A stretch of 64,000 bases of DNA from Streptomyces griseorubiginosus (GCF_001514195.1 NZ_KQ948736.1:1305266-1369265); one strand, 5' to 3'; positions 23,858-32,731 are shown, counted from the stretch's first letter. The notes: generated by a model from the letters alone, not told the origin. Numbers and translations are program-made.

Positions 23858-24168
23858 GCCGGCCCCCTTCGATCCATCGGGCGTACTATCTGAATATGTG
23901 CTGAACAGGCATAATGCGCACACCCCACACGCGCGTGCGCACCGTGCAGTCATGCTGATGGATGAGGACGGCGTCAAGAGGGTTCCGGTTGCGCCGCGGT
24001 TCCGTTATCCGGCTGATACGCACACCGGACGCACCTGGTCACAACTGCTACGACACGTGTCCGATTGCTATCGGATCGTGATGCTCAGATTCCCCTCAAG
24101 ACTAATGACGCTGGTCGCATACGGTTACTACTGTCCTCCGAAACCGAGGAGGACGGAGCCAGAGAGCG
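23858..24168. promoter_or_regulatory. Divergent promoter region of the response regulator and gluA
   Basis: 311 bp without a gene, lower in GC than its surroundings. It holds two adjacent palindromes: GACACGTGTC (24052-24061) and TCCGAT-TGCT-ATCGGA (24060-24075), about 95 bp before gluA. They are candidate operators for the glutamate importer. The gluA ribosome-binding site is GAGGAGG near 24146-24152. Confidence 0.45.
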
Positions 24169-24945
24169 ATGACCGAAGTATCGGCGGCCAAGGAAGATGC
24201 GGTCGCGACCGGCGAACTGGTCGTCCTGAAGGGCGTCAACAAGCACTTCGGTGCGTTGCACGTACTCCAGGACATCGACCTGACCATCGCCCGCGGCGAG
24301 GTCGTCGTGGTCATCGGACCCTCCGGGTCCGGGAAGTCCACCCTGTGCCGCACCATCAACCGCCTCGAGACGATCGACACGGGTTCGATCGCCATCGACG
24401 GCAAGCCGCTGCCCCAGGAGGGCAAGGAGCTGGCCCGGCTGCGCGCCGACGTCGGCATGGTCTTCCAGTCCTTCAACCTCTTCGCGCACAAGACCGTGCT
24501 CGAGAACGTGATGCTGGGTCAGATCAAGGTCCGCAAGGCCGACAAGAAGAAGGCCGAGGAGAAGGCGCGGGCCCTCCTCGACCGGGTCGGCGTCGCCACC
24601 CAGGCCGACAAGTACCCCGCCCAGCTGTCCGGCGGCCAGCAGCAGCGGGTCGCGATCGCGCGGGCGCTGGCCATGGATCCCAAGGTCATGCTCTTCGACG
24701 AGCCCACGTCGGCGCTCGACCCTGAGATGATCAACGAGGTGCTGGAAGTCATGCAGCAGCTCGCCCGCGACGGAATGACCATGATCGTCGTCACCCACGA
24801 GATGGGTTTCGCACGATCGGCTGCAAACCGCGTGGTGTTCATGGCGGACGGACGCATCGTCGAGGAGGCTGCGCCCGACCAGTTCTTCAGCAACCCGCGC
24901 AGCGACCGCGCCAAGGACTTCCTGTCGAAGATCCTGCACCACTGA
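24169..24945 (+). CDS. gluA: Glutamate ABC transporter ATP-binding protein
   Basis: 258 aa. Walker A GPSGSGKST, Q-loop FQSFNLF, signature LSGGQQQR, Walker B VMLFDEPTSALDP and the H-loop THE place it in the polar amino acid (GlnQ/GluA) ATPase family. First gene of the gluABCD operon, the actinobacterial high-affinity glutamate uptake system. ATG 24169 precedes the conserved LVVLKGVNKHFG start by 17 residues. Confidence 0.95.
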   Translation: MTEVSAAKEDAVATGELVVLKGVNKHFGALHVLQDIDLTIARGEVVVVIGPSGSGKSTLCRTINRLETIDTGSIAIDGKPLPQEGKELARLRADVGMVFQSFNLFAHKTVLENVMLGQIKVRKADKKKAEEKARALLDRVGVATQADKYPAQLSGGQQQRVAIARALAMDPKVMLFDEPTSALDPEMINEVLEVMQQLARDGMTMIVVTHEMGFARSAANRVVFMADGRIVEEAAPDQFFSNPRSDRAKDFLSKILHH

Positions 24946-25006
24946 CGTGCCACCCGGATCGACCACCGACGGCCCACATCTCTTCACCACCCAAAGGATG
25001 TTCACC

Positions 25007-25849
25007 ATGAAGCTCCGCAAGGTCACCGCCGCCTCGGCAGCCGTTCTCGCCCTCGCCCTGTCCGCGACCGCGTGCGGCGGCGACAGCAAGGACGAGGGCT
25101 CGGGCTCGGGTTCCGGCGGCGGCAAGATCAAGATCGGCATCAAGTACGACCAGCCGGGCCTCGGTCTGAAGAAGCCCGACGGCTCCTTCTCCGGCTTCGA
25201 CGTGGACGTGGCCACGTACGTGGCCAAGCAGCTCGGCTACAAGCCCGACCAGATCGAGTTCGTCGAGACCAAGAGTGCCGACCGTGAGAACGCGCTCGCC
25301 CGCGGCGACGTGAAGTTCATCGCGGCCACCTACTCGATCAACGACGAGCGCAAGAAGAAGGTCGACTTCGCCGGCCCGTACCTGCTGGCCCACCAGGACC
25401 TGCTGGTCAAGAAGGACTCCAAGATCAGCGAGGCCACGGACCTCAACGGCGAGAAGCTGTGTTCCGTGACCGGCTCCACCTCGGCGCAGAACGTCAAGGA
25501 CGACTTCGCCCCGAAGGCCCAGCTGCGTGAGTACTCCGGCTACTCGGAGTGCATCGCCGGCCTCCAGAGCGGCGCCGTCGACGCCCTGACCACGGACGAC
25601 TCGATCCTCGCGGGCTTCGCCTCGCAGGACAAGTACAAGGGCCAGTTCAAGCTCGCCGGCCTCAAGCTGAGCAACGAGAACTACGGCATCGGTGTCAAGA
25701 AGGGCGACACCGCCACCGTGAACAAGATCAACGCCGCGCTGGAGAAGATGGTCAGCGACGGCTCCTGGCAGAAGGCCGTCGACGCCAACTTCGGCCCGGC
25801 CGGCTACAAGAACGAGCCCGCCCCGAAGATCGGCGTCATCGTCAAGTAA
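25007..25849 (+). CDS. gluB: Glutamate-binding lipoprotein of the ABC importer
   Basis: 280 aa. Lipoprotein signal with Cys near residue 23 (SATACGGD), then a Ser/Gly linker (DEGSGSGSGGGK) and an SBP_bac_3 binding domain (IGIKYDQPGLGLKKPDGSFSGFDVDVATYVAKQLG-like). It captures glutamate outside the membrane. ATG 25007 (MKLRKVTAA) is chosen since AAAGGATG lies 6 nt upstream; ATG 24998 is part of that sequence. A strong palindrome follows the gene. Confidence 0.95.
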   Translation: MKLRKVTAASAAVLALALSATACGGDSKDEGSGSGSGGGKIKIGIKYDQPGLGLKKPDGSFSGFDVDVATYVAKQLGYKPDQIEFVETKSADRENALARGDVKFIAATYSINDERKKKVDFAGPYLLAHQDLLVKKDSKISEATDLNGEKLCSVTGSTSAQNVKDDFAPKAQLREYSGYSECIAGLQSGAVDALTTDDSILAGFASQDKYKGQFKLAGLKLSNENYGIGVKKGDTATVNKINAALEKMVSDGSWQKAVDANFGPAGYKNEPAPKIGVIVK

Positions 25850-25929
25850 TCGCGGGAACCCACCAGCGCACCGCTGCGACCGCGGTCCGGCCGCGCCCCT
25901 GAGGGGGCGCGGAGCGCCGGCCCGCGTGT

Positions 25930-25967
25930 GGCCGGTCGTCGGCGGCAGCTGCCGGCGACGACCGGCC
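25930..25967 (+). promoter_or_regulatory. Near-perfect 38-nt palindrome between gluB and gluC
   Basis: Two 19-nt arms (GGCCGGTCGTCGGCGGCAG and its complement with one mismatch) abut directly, in the 230-bp gluB-gluC gap. A smaller GC hairpin (GCGCCCCTGAGGGGGCGC) lies just before it at about 25894-25911. There is no U-tract. The pair likely stabilises gluB mRNA or cuts down read-through, so binding protein exceeds permease. Confidence 0.75.
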
Positions 25968-26079
25968 GGCGGGGCGTCTGCGCGGGGTACCCACCGGCTC
26001 GCCGCCGTCCGCCGCGATCAGGGCGGCGGCGCGTCGCGCCCCTCATCCCTCCGCCACACACCCGGAAGCGCGGGAGATC

Positions 26080-26757
26080 GTGTTCGACTTTATTTCAGAC
26101 TATGACGACCCGAGCCTGTGGGGCGCCTTCTGGATGACGGTGAAGCTGACCTTCTTCTCCGGCATCGGCTCCCTCGTCTGGGGCACCCTGCTGGCCGCGA
26201 TGCGGGTCAGCCCCGTCCCGCTGATGCGCGGGTTCGGCACCGCCTACGTCAACATCGTCCGGAACATCCCCCTGACGGTCATCATCGTCTTCACCTCCCT
26301 CGGCCTCGCCGACATCTTCCGCATCACGCTGGGCGCGGGCGACGACGTGAAGGTCATGAGCTTCCGGCTGGCCATCCTCGGCTTCATCGTCTACACCGCC
26401 GCGTTCGTCTGCGAGGCGATCCGCTCCGGCATCAACACGGTGCCGCTCGGCCAGGCCGAGGCCGCCCGCGCGATCGGGCTCAACTTCAGCCAGACCCTGC
26501 GTCTCATCGTGCTGCCGCAGGCCTTCCGCTCGGTCATCGGCCCGCTGGCCAACGTCCTGATCGCGCTGACGAAGAACACCACGGTGGCGGCCGCGATCGG
26601 CGTGGCCGAGGCCGCGTACCTGATGAAGACGATGATCGAGAACGAGGCTCAGACGCTGCTCATCGGCGCGGTCTTCGCCTTCGGTTTCGTGGTACTTACC
26701 CTGCCCACCGGCCTCTTCCTGGGCTGGCTGAGCAAGCGACTGGCGGTGAAGCGATGA
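26080..26757 (+). CDS. gluC: Glutamate ABC transporter permease GluC
   Basis: 225 aa from GTG 26080 with GGGAG upstream. The HisM/GlnP-like permease fold has five predicted helices and the EAA loop (GQAEAARAIGLNFSQTLRLIVLPQAFR) that contacts the ATPase. Its stop overlaps the gluD start (ATGA). Confidence 0.94.
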   Translation: MFDFISDYDDPSLWGAFWMTVKLTFFSGIGSLVWGTLLAAMRVSPVPLMRGFGTAYVNIVRNIPLTVIIVFTSLGLADIFRITLGAGDDVKVMSFRLAILGFIVYTAAFVCEAIRSGINTVPLGQAEAARAIGLNFSQTLRLIVLPQAFRSVIGPLANVLIALTKNTTVAAAIGVAEAAYLMKTMIENEAQTLLIGAVFAFGFVVLTLPTGLFLGWLSKRLAVKR

Positions 26758-27671
26758 GTTCGGTCCTCTACGACACTCCGGGACCCCGCGCCAAACGGCG
26801 CAACATCCTGCTGTCCGTCGTCTTCACCCTCCTGCTCGCCCTCCTGCTGTGGTGGGTGTGGCGGACCATGGACGACAACAACCAGCTGGAGTGGGACCTC
26901 TGGCAGCCCTTCACCACGGGCGAGGCCTGGACGACCTACCTCCTGCCCGGTCTCGCCGACACCCTCAAGGCCGCCGCGATCTCCATGGTGATCGCCCTGC
27001 CCCTGGGCGCGGTCTTCGGCATTGCCCGGATGTCCGACCACGCCTGGGTACGGGGTGTGGCCGGCACGGTGGTCGAGTTCTTCCGGGCCATCCCGGTCCT
27101 GCTGCTGATGCTGTTCGCGAACGAGCTCTACGTCCGTTCCTCCCTGAACATCAGCAGCGAGGAACGCCCGCTGTACGCCGTGGTCACCGGCCTGGTGCTC
27201 TACAACGCCTCGGTGCTCGCCGAAGTCGTGCGCGCCGGCATCCTCTCGCTGCCCCGGGGGCAGACGGAGGCGGCCTACGCGGTCGGTCTGCGCAAGGGCC
27301 AGACGATGACCAGCATCCTGCTTCCGCAGGCGGTCACCGCGATGCTGCCGGCCATCGTCAGCCAGCTGGTGGTCATCGTGAAGGACACCGCGCTCGGCGG
27401 CGTGATGCTCGGCTTCACCGAGCTGCTCAACGCGCGCCAGACGCTGGCGGCCAACTACGCCAACGTCATCCCGAGCTTCATCGTCGTGGCGATCATCTAC
27501 ATCATCGTCAACTTCATCCTCACCAGCTTCGCGAGCTGGCTGGAGCAGCGGCTGCGGCGCAGCAAGAAGAGCACGGGGGCGGTGCTGGGCGAGGACACGG
27601 TGGAGGTCAACCCGGCCGCGGTGCGCGGAGGCTTCGGTACCGGCGAGAACACCGGTGGCGGCGGATTCTGA
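26754..27671 (+). CDS. gluD: Glutamate ABC transporter permease GluD
   Basis: 305 aa. Second permease subunit: an N-terminal helix, then the MetI-like domain with the EAA loop GQTEAAYAVGLRKGQTMTSILLPQAV. The cytoplasmic C-terminal tail ends in Gly-rich GENTGGGGF. Translationally coupled to gluC; the operon ends in a clear terminator. Confidence 0.94.
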   Translation: MSSVLYDTPGPRAKRRNILLSVVFTLLLALLLWWVWRTMDDNNQLEWDLWQPFTTGEAWTTYLLPGLADTLKAAAISMVIALPLGAVFGIARMSDHAWVRGVAGTVVEFFRAIPVLLLMLFANELYVRSSLNISSEERPLYAVVTGLVLYNASVLAEVVRAGILSLPRGQTEAAYAVGLRKGQTMTSILLPQAVTAMLPAIVSQLVVIVKDTALGGVMLGFTELLNARQTLAANYANVIPSFIVVAIIYIIVNFILTSFASWLEQRLRRSKKSTGAVLGEDTVEVNPAAVRGGFGTGENTGGGGF

Positions 27672-27709
27672 TGATCAGTCAAGTGGGTTGACCCACAAGT
27701 AGGAGTGAC

Positions 27710-27743
27710 ACGGAGGCAGTGGCATGATCGCCACTGCCTCCGT
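27710..27743 (+). terminator. Terminator of gluABCD
   Basis: A perfect 14-bp stem (ACGGAGGCAGTGGC with GCCACTGCCTCCGT) with a 6-nt loop, 38 bp after the gluD stop. Confidence 0.9.
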
Positions 27744-27859
27744 CACTTGACGCAAGCACCGGCAATAGGTTGCATACGTTCTGTGATCGTGCACCCTGCT
27801 CCAACCTCCTGTTCACAAACGTCCCTCGGGACTCCGCCGCGGTCAGGAGGCGCCGCACC

Positions 27860-29464
27860 GTGGACCCGGTGATCATCGTCGGAGCGGGGCCCGTCGGGCT
27901 CACGCTCGCCCTGGCGCTGGCGCGCCAGGAGGTCCCCTCCGTGGTCCTCGACGAGGGACCCGGCAAGGACGAACCCCGCCTGGCCCGCACCGCCGTACTG
28001 CACGAGGACACCGCCGCCCTGATGTCCCGGCTGACCGGGGTCCCGGTCACCGGGCTGGGCGCGCACTGGGCCGGATGGCGGTCCATGCGCCGCAAGCAGG
28101 TGATGCGCGAGGTCGACTTCGAGGAGACCGGGGACGCCCCCCTGCACCTCGCCCAGCACGTCCTGACGAACGCCCTGCGCACCGCCCTCGCCGAGGAGCG
28201 GCTGGTGAAGATCGTCACGGACAGCAGGCTCGACACCGTCGAGCAGGAGCCCTCGGGCGTCACCGCCCACACCCGCGGCCCCAAGGGCACGTGGTGGCGC
28301 GGGAGTTACCTGGTCGGCTGCGACGGCCCGCGCTCCACCGTGCGCAAACTGGAGGACATCCGCTTCCCGGGCCGTACGGCGGTGGAACGCCACGCGGTCG
28401 CCGCCCTGCGCACCGAACTCCCCTTCGAGGACTGGGCGTTGCTGCACCGGACGCCCCCGTGGCGGACGTCCGGGCCGTCGGCCGGGGAGATCTCCGCCCG
28501 CCCGCTCCCGGACGGCGTGTGGCGCCTGGACTGGCTCCTGCCCCCGGGCAAGGACCTGGTCACGCCCGAACTCCTGGTGACCCGCGTCCGGGAGACCCTC
28601 GCGGGCTGGACGGGCGGCTCGACACCGCCGTACGAACTCCTCGACACCGGCGTCCACACCGTGCACCACCGGCTGGCCCGCCGCTGGCGGGCGGGGCGGG
28701 TCTTCCTGGCCGGGGACTCGGCGCACTGCCTCGGCGCGCTCGGCACCCAGGGCCTCGACGAGAGCCTCAGGGACGCCGACAACCTCGCCTGGAAGCTGGC
28801 CCTGGCCTGGCACCACGGGCCGCACGAGGCGCTTCTCGACAGCTACCAGGCCGAGCGGCGCGCGATCGTCTCCGCCCGGCTGCGCGCCGCCGACCAGGCG
28901 CTGCCGCTGGTGCGCGGCGGCGGGGGCCTGCGCTCGGTCGTCCCGGGCTCGGCCCGCGGCCACGACGCGCTGCTCACGGACGGCCATCTGGGGCGCGGTC
29001 CGCTCGGTGCGCCGGGGTCGTACGCCCACTCACCGCTGGCACCCCGGCACCTCGAAGGAGAGGTACTGGTCGACACCCCGCCGGGCGCTTCGGTCACGGA
29101 CGTACGGGTCACCGCCGAGGACGGTTCGTTCGTACGGCTGCACGAGCGCCTCGGCCGGGGCGCCCTGCTGGTCGTCCTGGTCGCGCCGGGCACCGGTGTG
29201 TGGGAGCGCAAGCACTGGGTGACCGCCGGAATCATGCCCCGCCTGGCCGCGGCGGTGACCGCGCTGCCGCACTCCGCCGAGCTCCTGGTCGCCGAGGAGT
29301 ACCCGGGCGCCGCCCCGCACACGGTCCTTCTCGTACGACCCGACGGCTACCTCGTCACCGCCCTGAGCGGTGTCCGCCCGGCCGACCTGTACTCGGCGGC
29401 CGAGACGGCCCTGGGCGGACCGCCGGCCAGGACCGAGGCGGGCACGGGGGCCGGTCCTCGTTGA
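27860..29464 (+). CDS. FAD-dependent aromatic hydroxylase-type monooxygenase (PheA/TfdB family)
   Basis: 534 aa from GTG 27860, with AGGAGG 10 nt upstream; an in-frame ATG at 27770 would add 30 residues lacking family similarity. The dinucleotide-binding GAGPVG is at residues 8-13, the DG motif is CDGPRS, and the second FAD motif is VFLAGDSAHCLGALGTQG. A thioredoxin-like C-terminal domain, usual in the family, starts near residue 430. It hydroxylates an unknown aromatic substrate with NAD(P)H and O2. A 12-bp inverted repeat follows the stop. Confidence 0.88.
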   Translation: MDPVIIVGAGPVGLTLALALARQEVPSVVLDEGPGKDEPRLARTAVLHEDTAALMSRLTGVPVTGLGAHWAGWRSMRRKQVMREVDFEETGDAPLHLAQHVLTNALRTALAEERLVKIVTDSRLDTVEQEPSGVTAHTRGPKGTWWRGSYLVGCDGPRSTVRKLEDIRFPGRTAVERHAVAALRTELPFEDWALLHRTPPWRTSGPSAGEISARPLPDGVWRLDWLLPPGKDLVTPELLVTRVRETLAGWTGGSTPPYELLDTGVHTVHHRLARRWRAGRVFLAGDSAHCLGALGTQGLDESLRDADNLAWKLALAWHHGPHEALLDSYQAERRAIVSARLRAADQALPLVRGGGGLRSVVPGSARGHDALLTDGHLGRGPLGAPGSYAHSPLAPRHLEGEVLVDTPPGASVTDVRVTAEDGSFVRLHERLGRGALLVVLVAPGTGVWERKHWVTAGIMPRLAAAVTALPHSAELLVAEEYPGAAPHTVLLVRPDGYLVTALSGVRPADLYSAAETALGGPPARTEAGTGAGPR

Positions 29465-29468
29465 CGTG

Positions 29469-29504
29469 CTCACTGTCACTGTGCGTCCACATAGTGACAG
29501 TGAG
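29469..29504 (+). terminator. Inverted repeat after the monooxygenase gene
   Basis: CTCACTGTCACT and AGTGACAGTGAG form a perfect 12-bp stem with a 12-nt loop, 5 bp past the monooxygenase stop. It is AT-richer than the usual local terminators, so it could instead be an operator for the leader-peptide/dioxygenase transcript starting just downstream. Confidence 0.6.
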
Positions 29505-29541
29505 TTGAAAGGCCCCTGGGCGTCATGGTGTACTCCGCATC

Positions 29542-29628
29542 GTGACCGACACCTGTGTGCGCCTGTGGCGGAGGGTCCATATGGACCTCGTCCGCTATGC
29601 GGGCTGCGTGTGTCGCCCGTCCTGCTGA
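29542..29628 (+). CDS. Cysteine-rich leader peptide upstream of cysteine dioxygenase (putative attenuator ORF)
   Basis: 28 codons from GTG 29542: it begins VTDTCVRLWRRVHMDL and ends VRYAGCVCRPSC. Four Cys codons, three in the last seven sense codons. The RxHxDLxRxxxxxC layout matches the small 'putative leader peptides' found before sulfur-metabolism genes in Streptomyces. No good ribosome-binding site precedes the GTG, so it may be leaderless. The downstream gene degrades cysteine, so ribosome stalling at Cys codons when cysteine is scarce probably sets dioxygenase expression. Confidence 0.72.
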   Translation: MTDTCVRLWRRVHMDLVRYAGCVCRPSC

Positions 29629-29650
29629 ATTCGCCGCTTTCCTTTCTCGC

Positions 29651-29670
29651 GTGCCGCTGCTGAGCGGCAC
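29651..29670 (+). promoter_or_regulatory. Hairpin between leader peptide and cysteine dioxygenase
   Basis: GTGCCGCT-GCTG-AGCGGCAC is a perfect 8-bp stem 22 bp after the leader-peptide stop and 35 bp before the dioxygenase start. A short CGCGGTTCCGCG hairpin follows. Either could act as the attenuator or sequester the start region. Confidence 0.5.
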
Positions 29671-29704
29671 CGCGGTTCCGCGAACTCCTCTCAGGACGGT
29701 ACCC

Positions 29705-30229
29705 GTGTCTGCCCTCCCCTCTGTCTCCGCCGTCGCCGCGCCCACCCAGGCCGAACTCCTCGACTTCGTCCGACGTACGGCCGCCGACACCGAGCTGATC
29801 GACTCGCTCCCGCTCGACCCCGAAGGCCGCACCTGGGTGCGCCTCGAGGGCCCGGGCGGCAGCGAGGCCTGGCTGATCGGCTGGCCGCCCGGCACCGGCA
29901 CCGGCTGGCACGACCACGCCGAGTCGGTCGGCGCGTTCATCACCGCGGCCGGTGAGCTCAAGGAGAACTCCCTGGCCGCCCGGCTGCCCGCCGACGGCTG
30001 GAAGACCCTCGAACTCTCCGACGACGTGGACCGTGAGCGCCGCCTGCCCGCCGGCAAGGGCCGCTCCTTCGGACAGCACCATGTCCACGAGGTCCTCAAC
30101 GAGTCCACCGAGGTCCACGCGGTCTCCGTGCACGCCTACTACCCGCCCCTCCCCCAGATCCGCCGCTACAGCCGCACGGGCCAGATCCTCCGCCTGGAGC
30201 ACGTGGAACGGCCGGAGGACTGGCAGTGA
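29705..30229 (+). CDS. Cysteine dioxygenase (cupin)
   Basis: 174 aa from GTG 29705. Cupin iron ligands are visible: His69 and His71 in GWHDHAES, and a third His in GQHHVHEV (126-129). This matches actinobacterial cysteine dioxygenases, which oxidise L-cysteine to cysteine sulfinate with Fe2+ and O2. The preceding Cys-rich leader peptide supports regulation by cysteine supply. It converges on recX. Confidence 0.88.
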   Translation: MSALPSVSAVAAPTQAELLDFVRRTAADTELIDSLPLDPEGRTWVRLEGPGGSEAWLIGWPPGTGTGWHDHAESVGAFITAAGELKENSLAARLPADGWKTLELSDDVDRERRLPAGKGRSFGQHHVHEVLNESTEVHAVSVHAYYPPLPQIRRYSRTGQILRLEHVERPEDWQ

Positions 30230-30319
30230 GCGCACCCGGCCCGCGATCCGTGCGGCCGGAATCCTGGTCCCCCTGGACCTACCCCCGTCTCAGAACCCCT
30301 CGTTTCAACACCCCTGGTC

Positions 30320-31438
30320 TCAGAACCCCTCGTCGCCGAGGAACTCCGTCTCCTCCCCCTCCTCCTCCAGTGCCTGCCTGACCACCCGCAGGGCCATGCC
30401 CTCGGAGTAGCCCTTGCGGGCCAGCATCCCGGCGAGGCGGCGCAGCCGCTTGTCCCGGTCGAGACCCCGGGTGGCCCGGAGCTTGCGCTCGACCAGCTCG
30501 CGCGCCGTCGCCTCCTCCTGCTCGGAGTCGAGCTGGGAGACGGCCTCGTCGATCAGCGTGGAGTCGACGCCCTTGGTCCGCAGCTCCTGGGCGAGCGCAC
30601 GCCGGGCGAGCCCTCGGCCATGGTGCCGCGACTCCACCCAGGCGTCCGCGAACGCGCTGTCGTTGATCAGCCCGACCTCCTCGAACCGCGACAGCACCTC
30701 CTCGGCGGCCTCGTCGGGGATCTCCCGCTTGCGCAGGGCGTCGGCCAGCTGCTTGCGGGTGCGCGGGGTCCCGGTGAGCAGGCGCAGACAGATCGCCCGC
30801 GCCCGCTCCACCGGGTCCGCCGGAGGCTCCCCCTTCTCGGCCCTCGACGAGGAAGGACCGCCTCCGTCCTCACCGGGCGACTCCCCGAAGCCGCGCCGGC
30901 GCTGCCGACGCCCACGGGGACCGTTCCGTCCGGGAGCGCCGCCGTCACCGCGACGCGAACCCCGTCCGGCTCCCCCGAAGCCATGCGCGGCCGCCTCTTC
31001 ACGGCCGTACGCAGGACCGTCATCGCCGCGGGAAGAACCGTCGCCGTATGAGCTGGATGACGCACGGTCACCGTACGACTCGCCACCACCGTATGACGGA
31101 TCGTCACCGTACGGCTCATGGCCGTGCCCCGCGCCCCCGCTCGCCCCACCGCCCTGCAGGACGGCGGCACCGTCGCCGGGGCGGCCCACCAGGTACGGCC
31201 GGCCGTCGCCGTACCTCAGGGCATGGCCCAAGCCCCCGTCCGCACCGCCCCCCGACGGCCCGTCGACGGAGGGGCGACGCGAGCCGCGCGACACCGGGCG
31301 GCCGTGTCCCCCGTCCGCCCCGTGCCCCGTACCGTCCCCGTGCTCGTCGCCGTCCGGCCCGGCAGAACCCCCGCTGCCCTTACCGCCCCGCCCTCGCGGA
31401 GCGTCCTCGTACTCGGCCCAGTCGGTTCGCCGTGTCAC
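30320..31438 (-). CDS. recX: RecX, with long disordered N-terminal extension
   Basis: 372 aa from GTG 31438, 4 bp after the recA stop, so co-transcribed with recA. The RecX domain fills the last 165 residues or so (ERARAICLRLLTGTPRTRKQLADALRKREIP onward, three helical repeats). It modulates RecA filament growth. The first 200 residues are Gly, Asp, Ser, Tyr and Arg rich (YGDDPSYGGGESYGD, SSSSYGDGSSRGDD) and look intrinsically disordered; ordinary RecX proteins are about 150-200 aa. The end overlaps no other gene. Confidence 0.9.
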   Translation of the reverse strand: MTRRTDWAEYEDAPRGRGGKGSGGSAGPDGDEHGDGTGHGADGGHGRPVSRGSRRPSVDGPSGGGADGGLGHALRYGDGRPYLVGRPGDGAAVLQGGGASGGAGHGHEPYGDDPSYGGGESYGDRASSSSYGDGSSRGDDGPAYGREEAAAHGFGGAGRGSRRGDGGAPGRNGPRGRRQRRRGFGESPGEDGGGPSSSRAEKGEPPADPVERARAICLRLLTGTPRTRKQLADALRKREIPDEAAEEVLSRFEEVGLINDSAFADAWVESRHHGRGLARRALAQELRTKGVDSTLIDEAVSQLDSEQEEATARELVERKLRATRGLDRDKRLRRLAGMLARKGYSEGMALRVVRQALEEEGEETEFLGDEGF

Positions 31439-31442
31439 GGGA

Positions 31443-32567
31443 TCAGCTCTTGGCGGCCGGGGCCTTGGCCTTCGTCGCCTTCGCGGCTGCCGGAGCGGGC
31501 ACCTTCGCGGCGTCGTCCGCGGCGGCGGACACCGCGGCGTCCGCACCCGGCTCGGCGGTCGGCTCCTGGGGACGCACGCCGACGCCCAGCTTCTCCTTGA
31601 TCTTCTTCTCGATCTCGTTGGCCAGGTCGGGGTTGTCCTTCAGGAAGTTGCGCGCGTTCTCCTTGCCCTGGCCGAGCTGGTCGCCCTCGTACGTGTACCA
31701 GGCGCCGGCCTTGCGCACGAAGCCGTGCTCCACGCCCATGTCGATCAGACCGCCCTCGCGGCTGATGCCCTGGCCGTAGAGGATGTCGAACTCGGCCTGC
31801 TTGAAGGGCGGCGCGACCTTGTTCTTGACGACCTTGACGCGGGTGCGGTTGCCGACCGCGTCGGTGCCGTCCTTCAGGGTCTCGATGCGGCGGATGTCCA
31901 TGCGCACCGAGGCGTAGAACTTCAGCGCCCGGCCACCGGTCGTGGTCTCCGGCGAGCCGAACATCACGCCGATCTTCTCGCGGAGCTGGTTGATGAAGAT
32001 CGCGGTGGTCTTGGACTGGTTGAGCGCGCTGGTGATCTTCCGCAGGGCCTGGCTCATCAGACGGGCCTGGAGACCGACATGGCTGTCGCCCATCTCGCCC
32101 TCGATCTCCGCGCGCGGGACGAGCGCGGCCACGGAGTCGATGACGATCAGGTCGAGGGCACCGGAGCGGACCAGCATGTCCACGATCTCCAGGGCCTGCT
32201 CGCCGTTGTCCGGCTGGGAGAGGATCAGGTTGTCGACGTCGACGCCGAGCTTGCGCGCGTACTCGGGGTCGAGGGCGTGCTCCGCGTCCACGAAGGCCAC
32301 CTGGCCGCCGGCCCGCTGAGCGTTGGCCACCGCGTGCAGGGTGAGGGTCGTCTTTCCGGAGGACTCCGGGCCGTACACCTCCACCACACGGCCACGCGGG
32401 ATGCCGCCGACGCCGAGCGCGACGTCGAGCGCGGTCGACCCGGTGGGGATGACCTCGATGGGCTCGTTCGGCCGCTCGCCCATGCGCATGACCGCGCCCT
32501 TGCCGAACTGCCGTTCAATCTGTGCGAGCGCGGCGTCGAGCGCCTTCTCGCGGTCGGTTCCTGCCAT
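31443..32567 (-). CDS. recA: Recombinase A
   Basis: 374 aa. Starts MAGTDREKALDAALAQIERQFGKGAVMRMG; Walker A is GPESSGKTT near residues 67-75, Walker B region LDLIVIDSVAAL, and the filament/L2 motif INQLREKIGVMFGSPETTTGG. The C-terminal tail is Ala/Lys-rich (AAAKATKAKAPAAKS), replacing the acidic tail of E. coli, as usual in Streptomyces. Drives homologous recombination and SOS induction. An SOS-type box lies upstream. Confidence 0.98.
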   Translation of the reverse strand: MAGTDREKALDAALAQIERQFGKGAVMRMGERPNEPIEVIPTGSTALDVALGVGGIPRGRVVEVYGPESSGKTTLTLHAVANAQRAGGQVAFVDAEHALDPEYARKLGVDVDNLILSQPDNGEQALEIVDMLVRSGALDLIVIDSVAALVPRAEIEGEMGDSHVGLQARLMSQALRKITSALNQSKTTAIFINQLREKIGVMFGSPETTTGGRALKFYASVRMDIRRIETLKDGTDAVGNRTRVKVVKNKVAPPFKQAEFDILYGQGISREGGLIDMGVEHGFVRKAGAWYTYEGDQLGQGKENARNFLKDNPDLANEIEKKIKEKLGVGVRPQEPTAEPGADAAVSAAADDAAKVPAPAAAKATKAKAPAAKS

Positions 32568-32731
32568 GGGTTCCACCCGATTTGCTTGAGTCGATCGCTT
32601 CACGTCAAAGACGCTAACGCCTGCCACTGACAATGCGCCCTGACGCCCGTCCGGCCTGTGGATAACTCGGGTACTTCTCCGGGCAAATCATGCCGAATGA
32701 CACACCGTCGGCTAGGCCGGAGCCTCCATGA

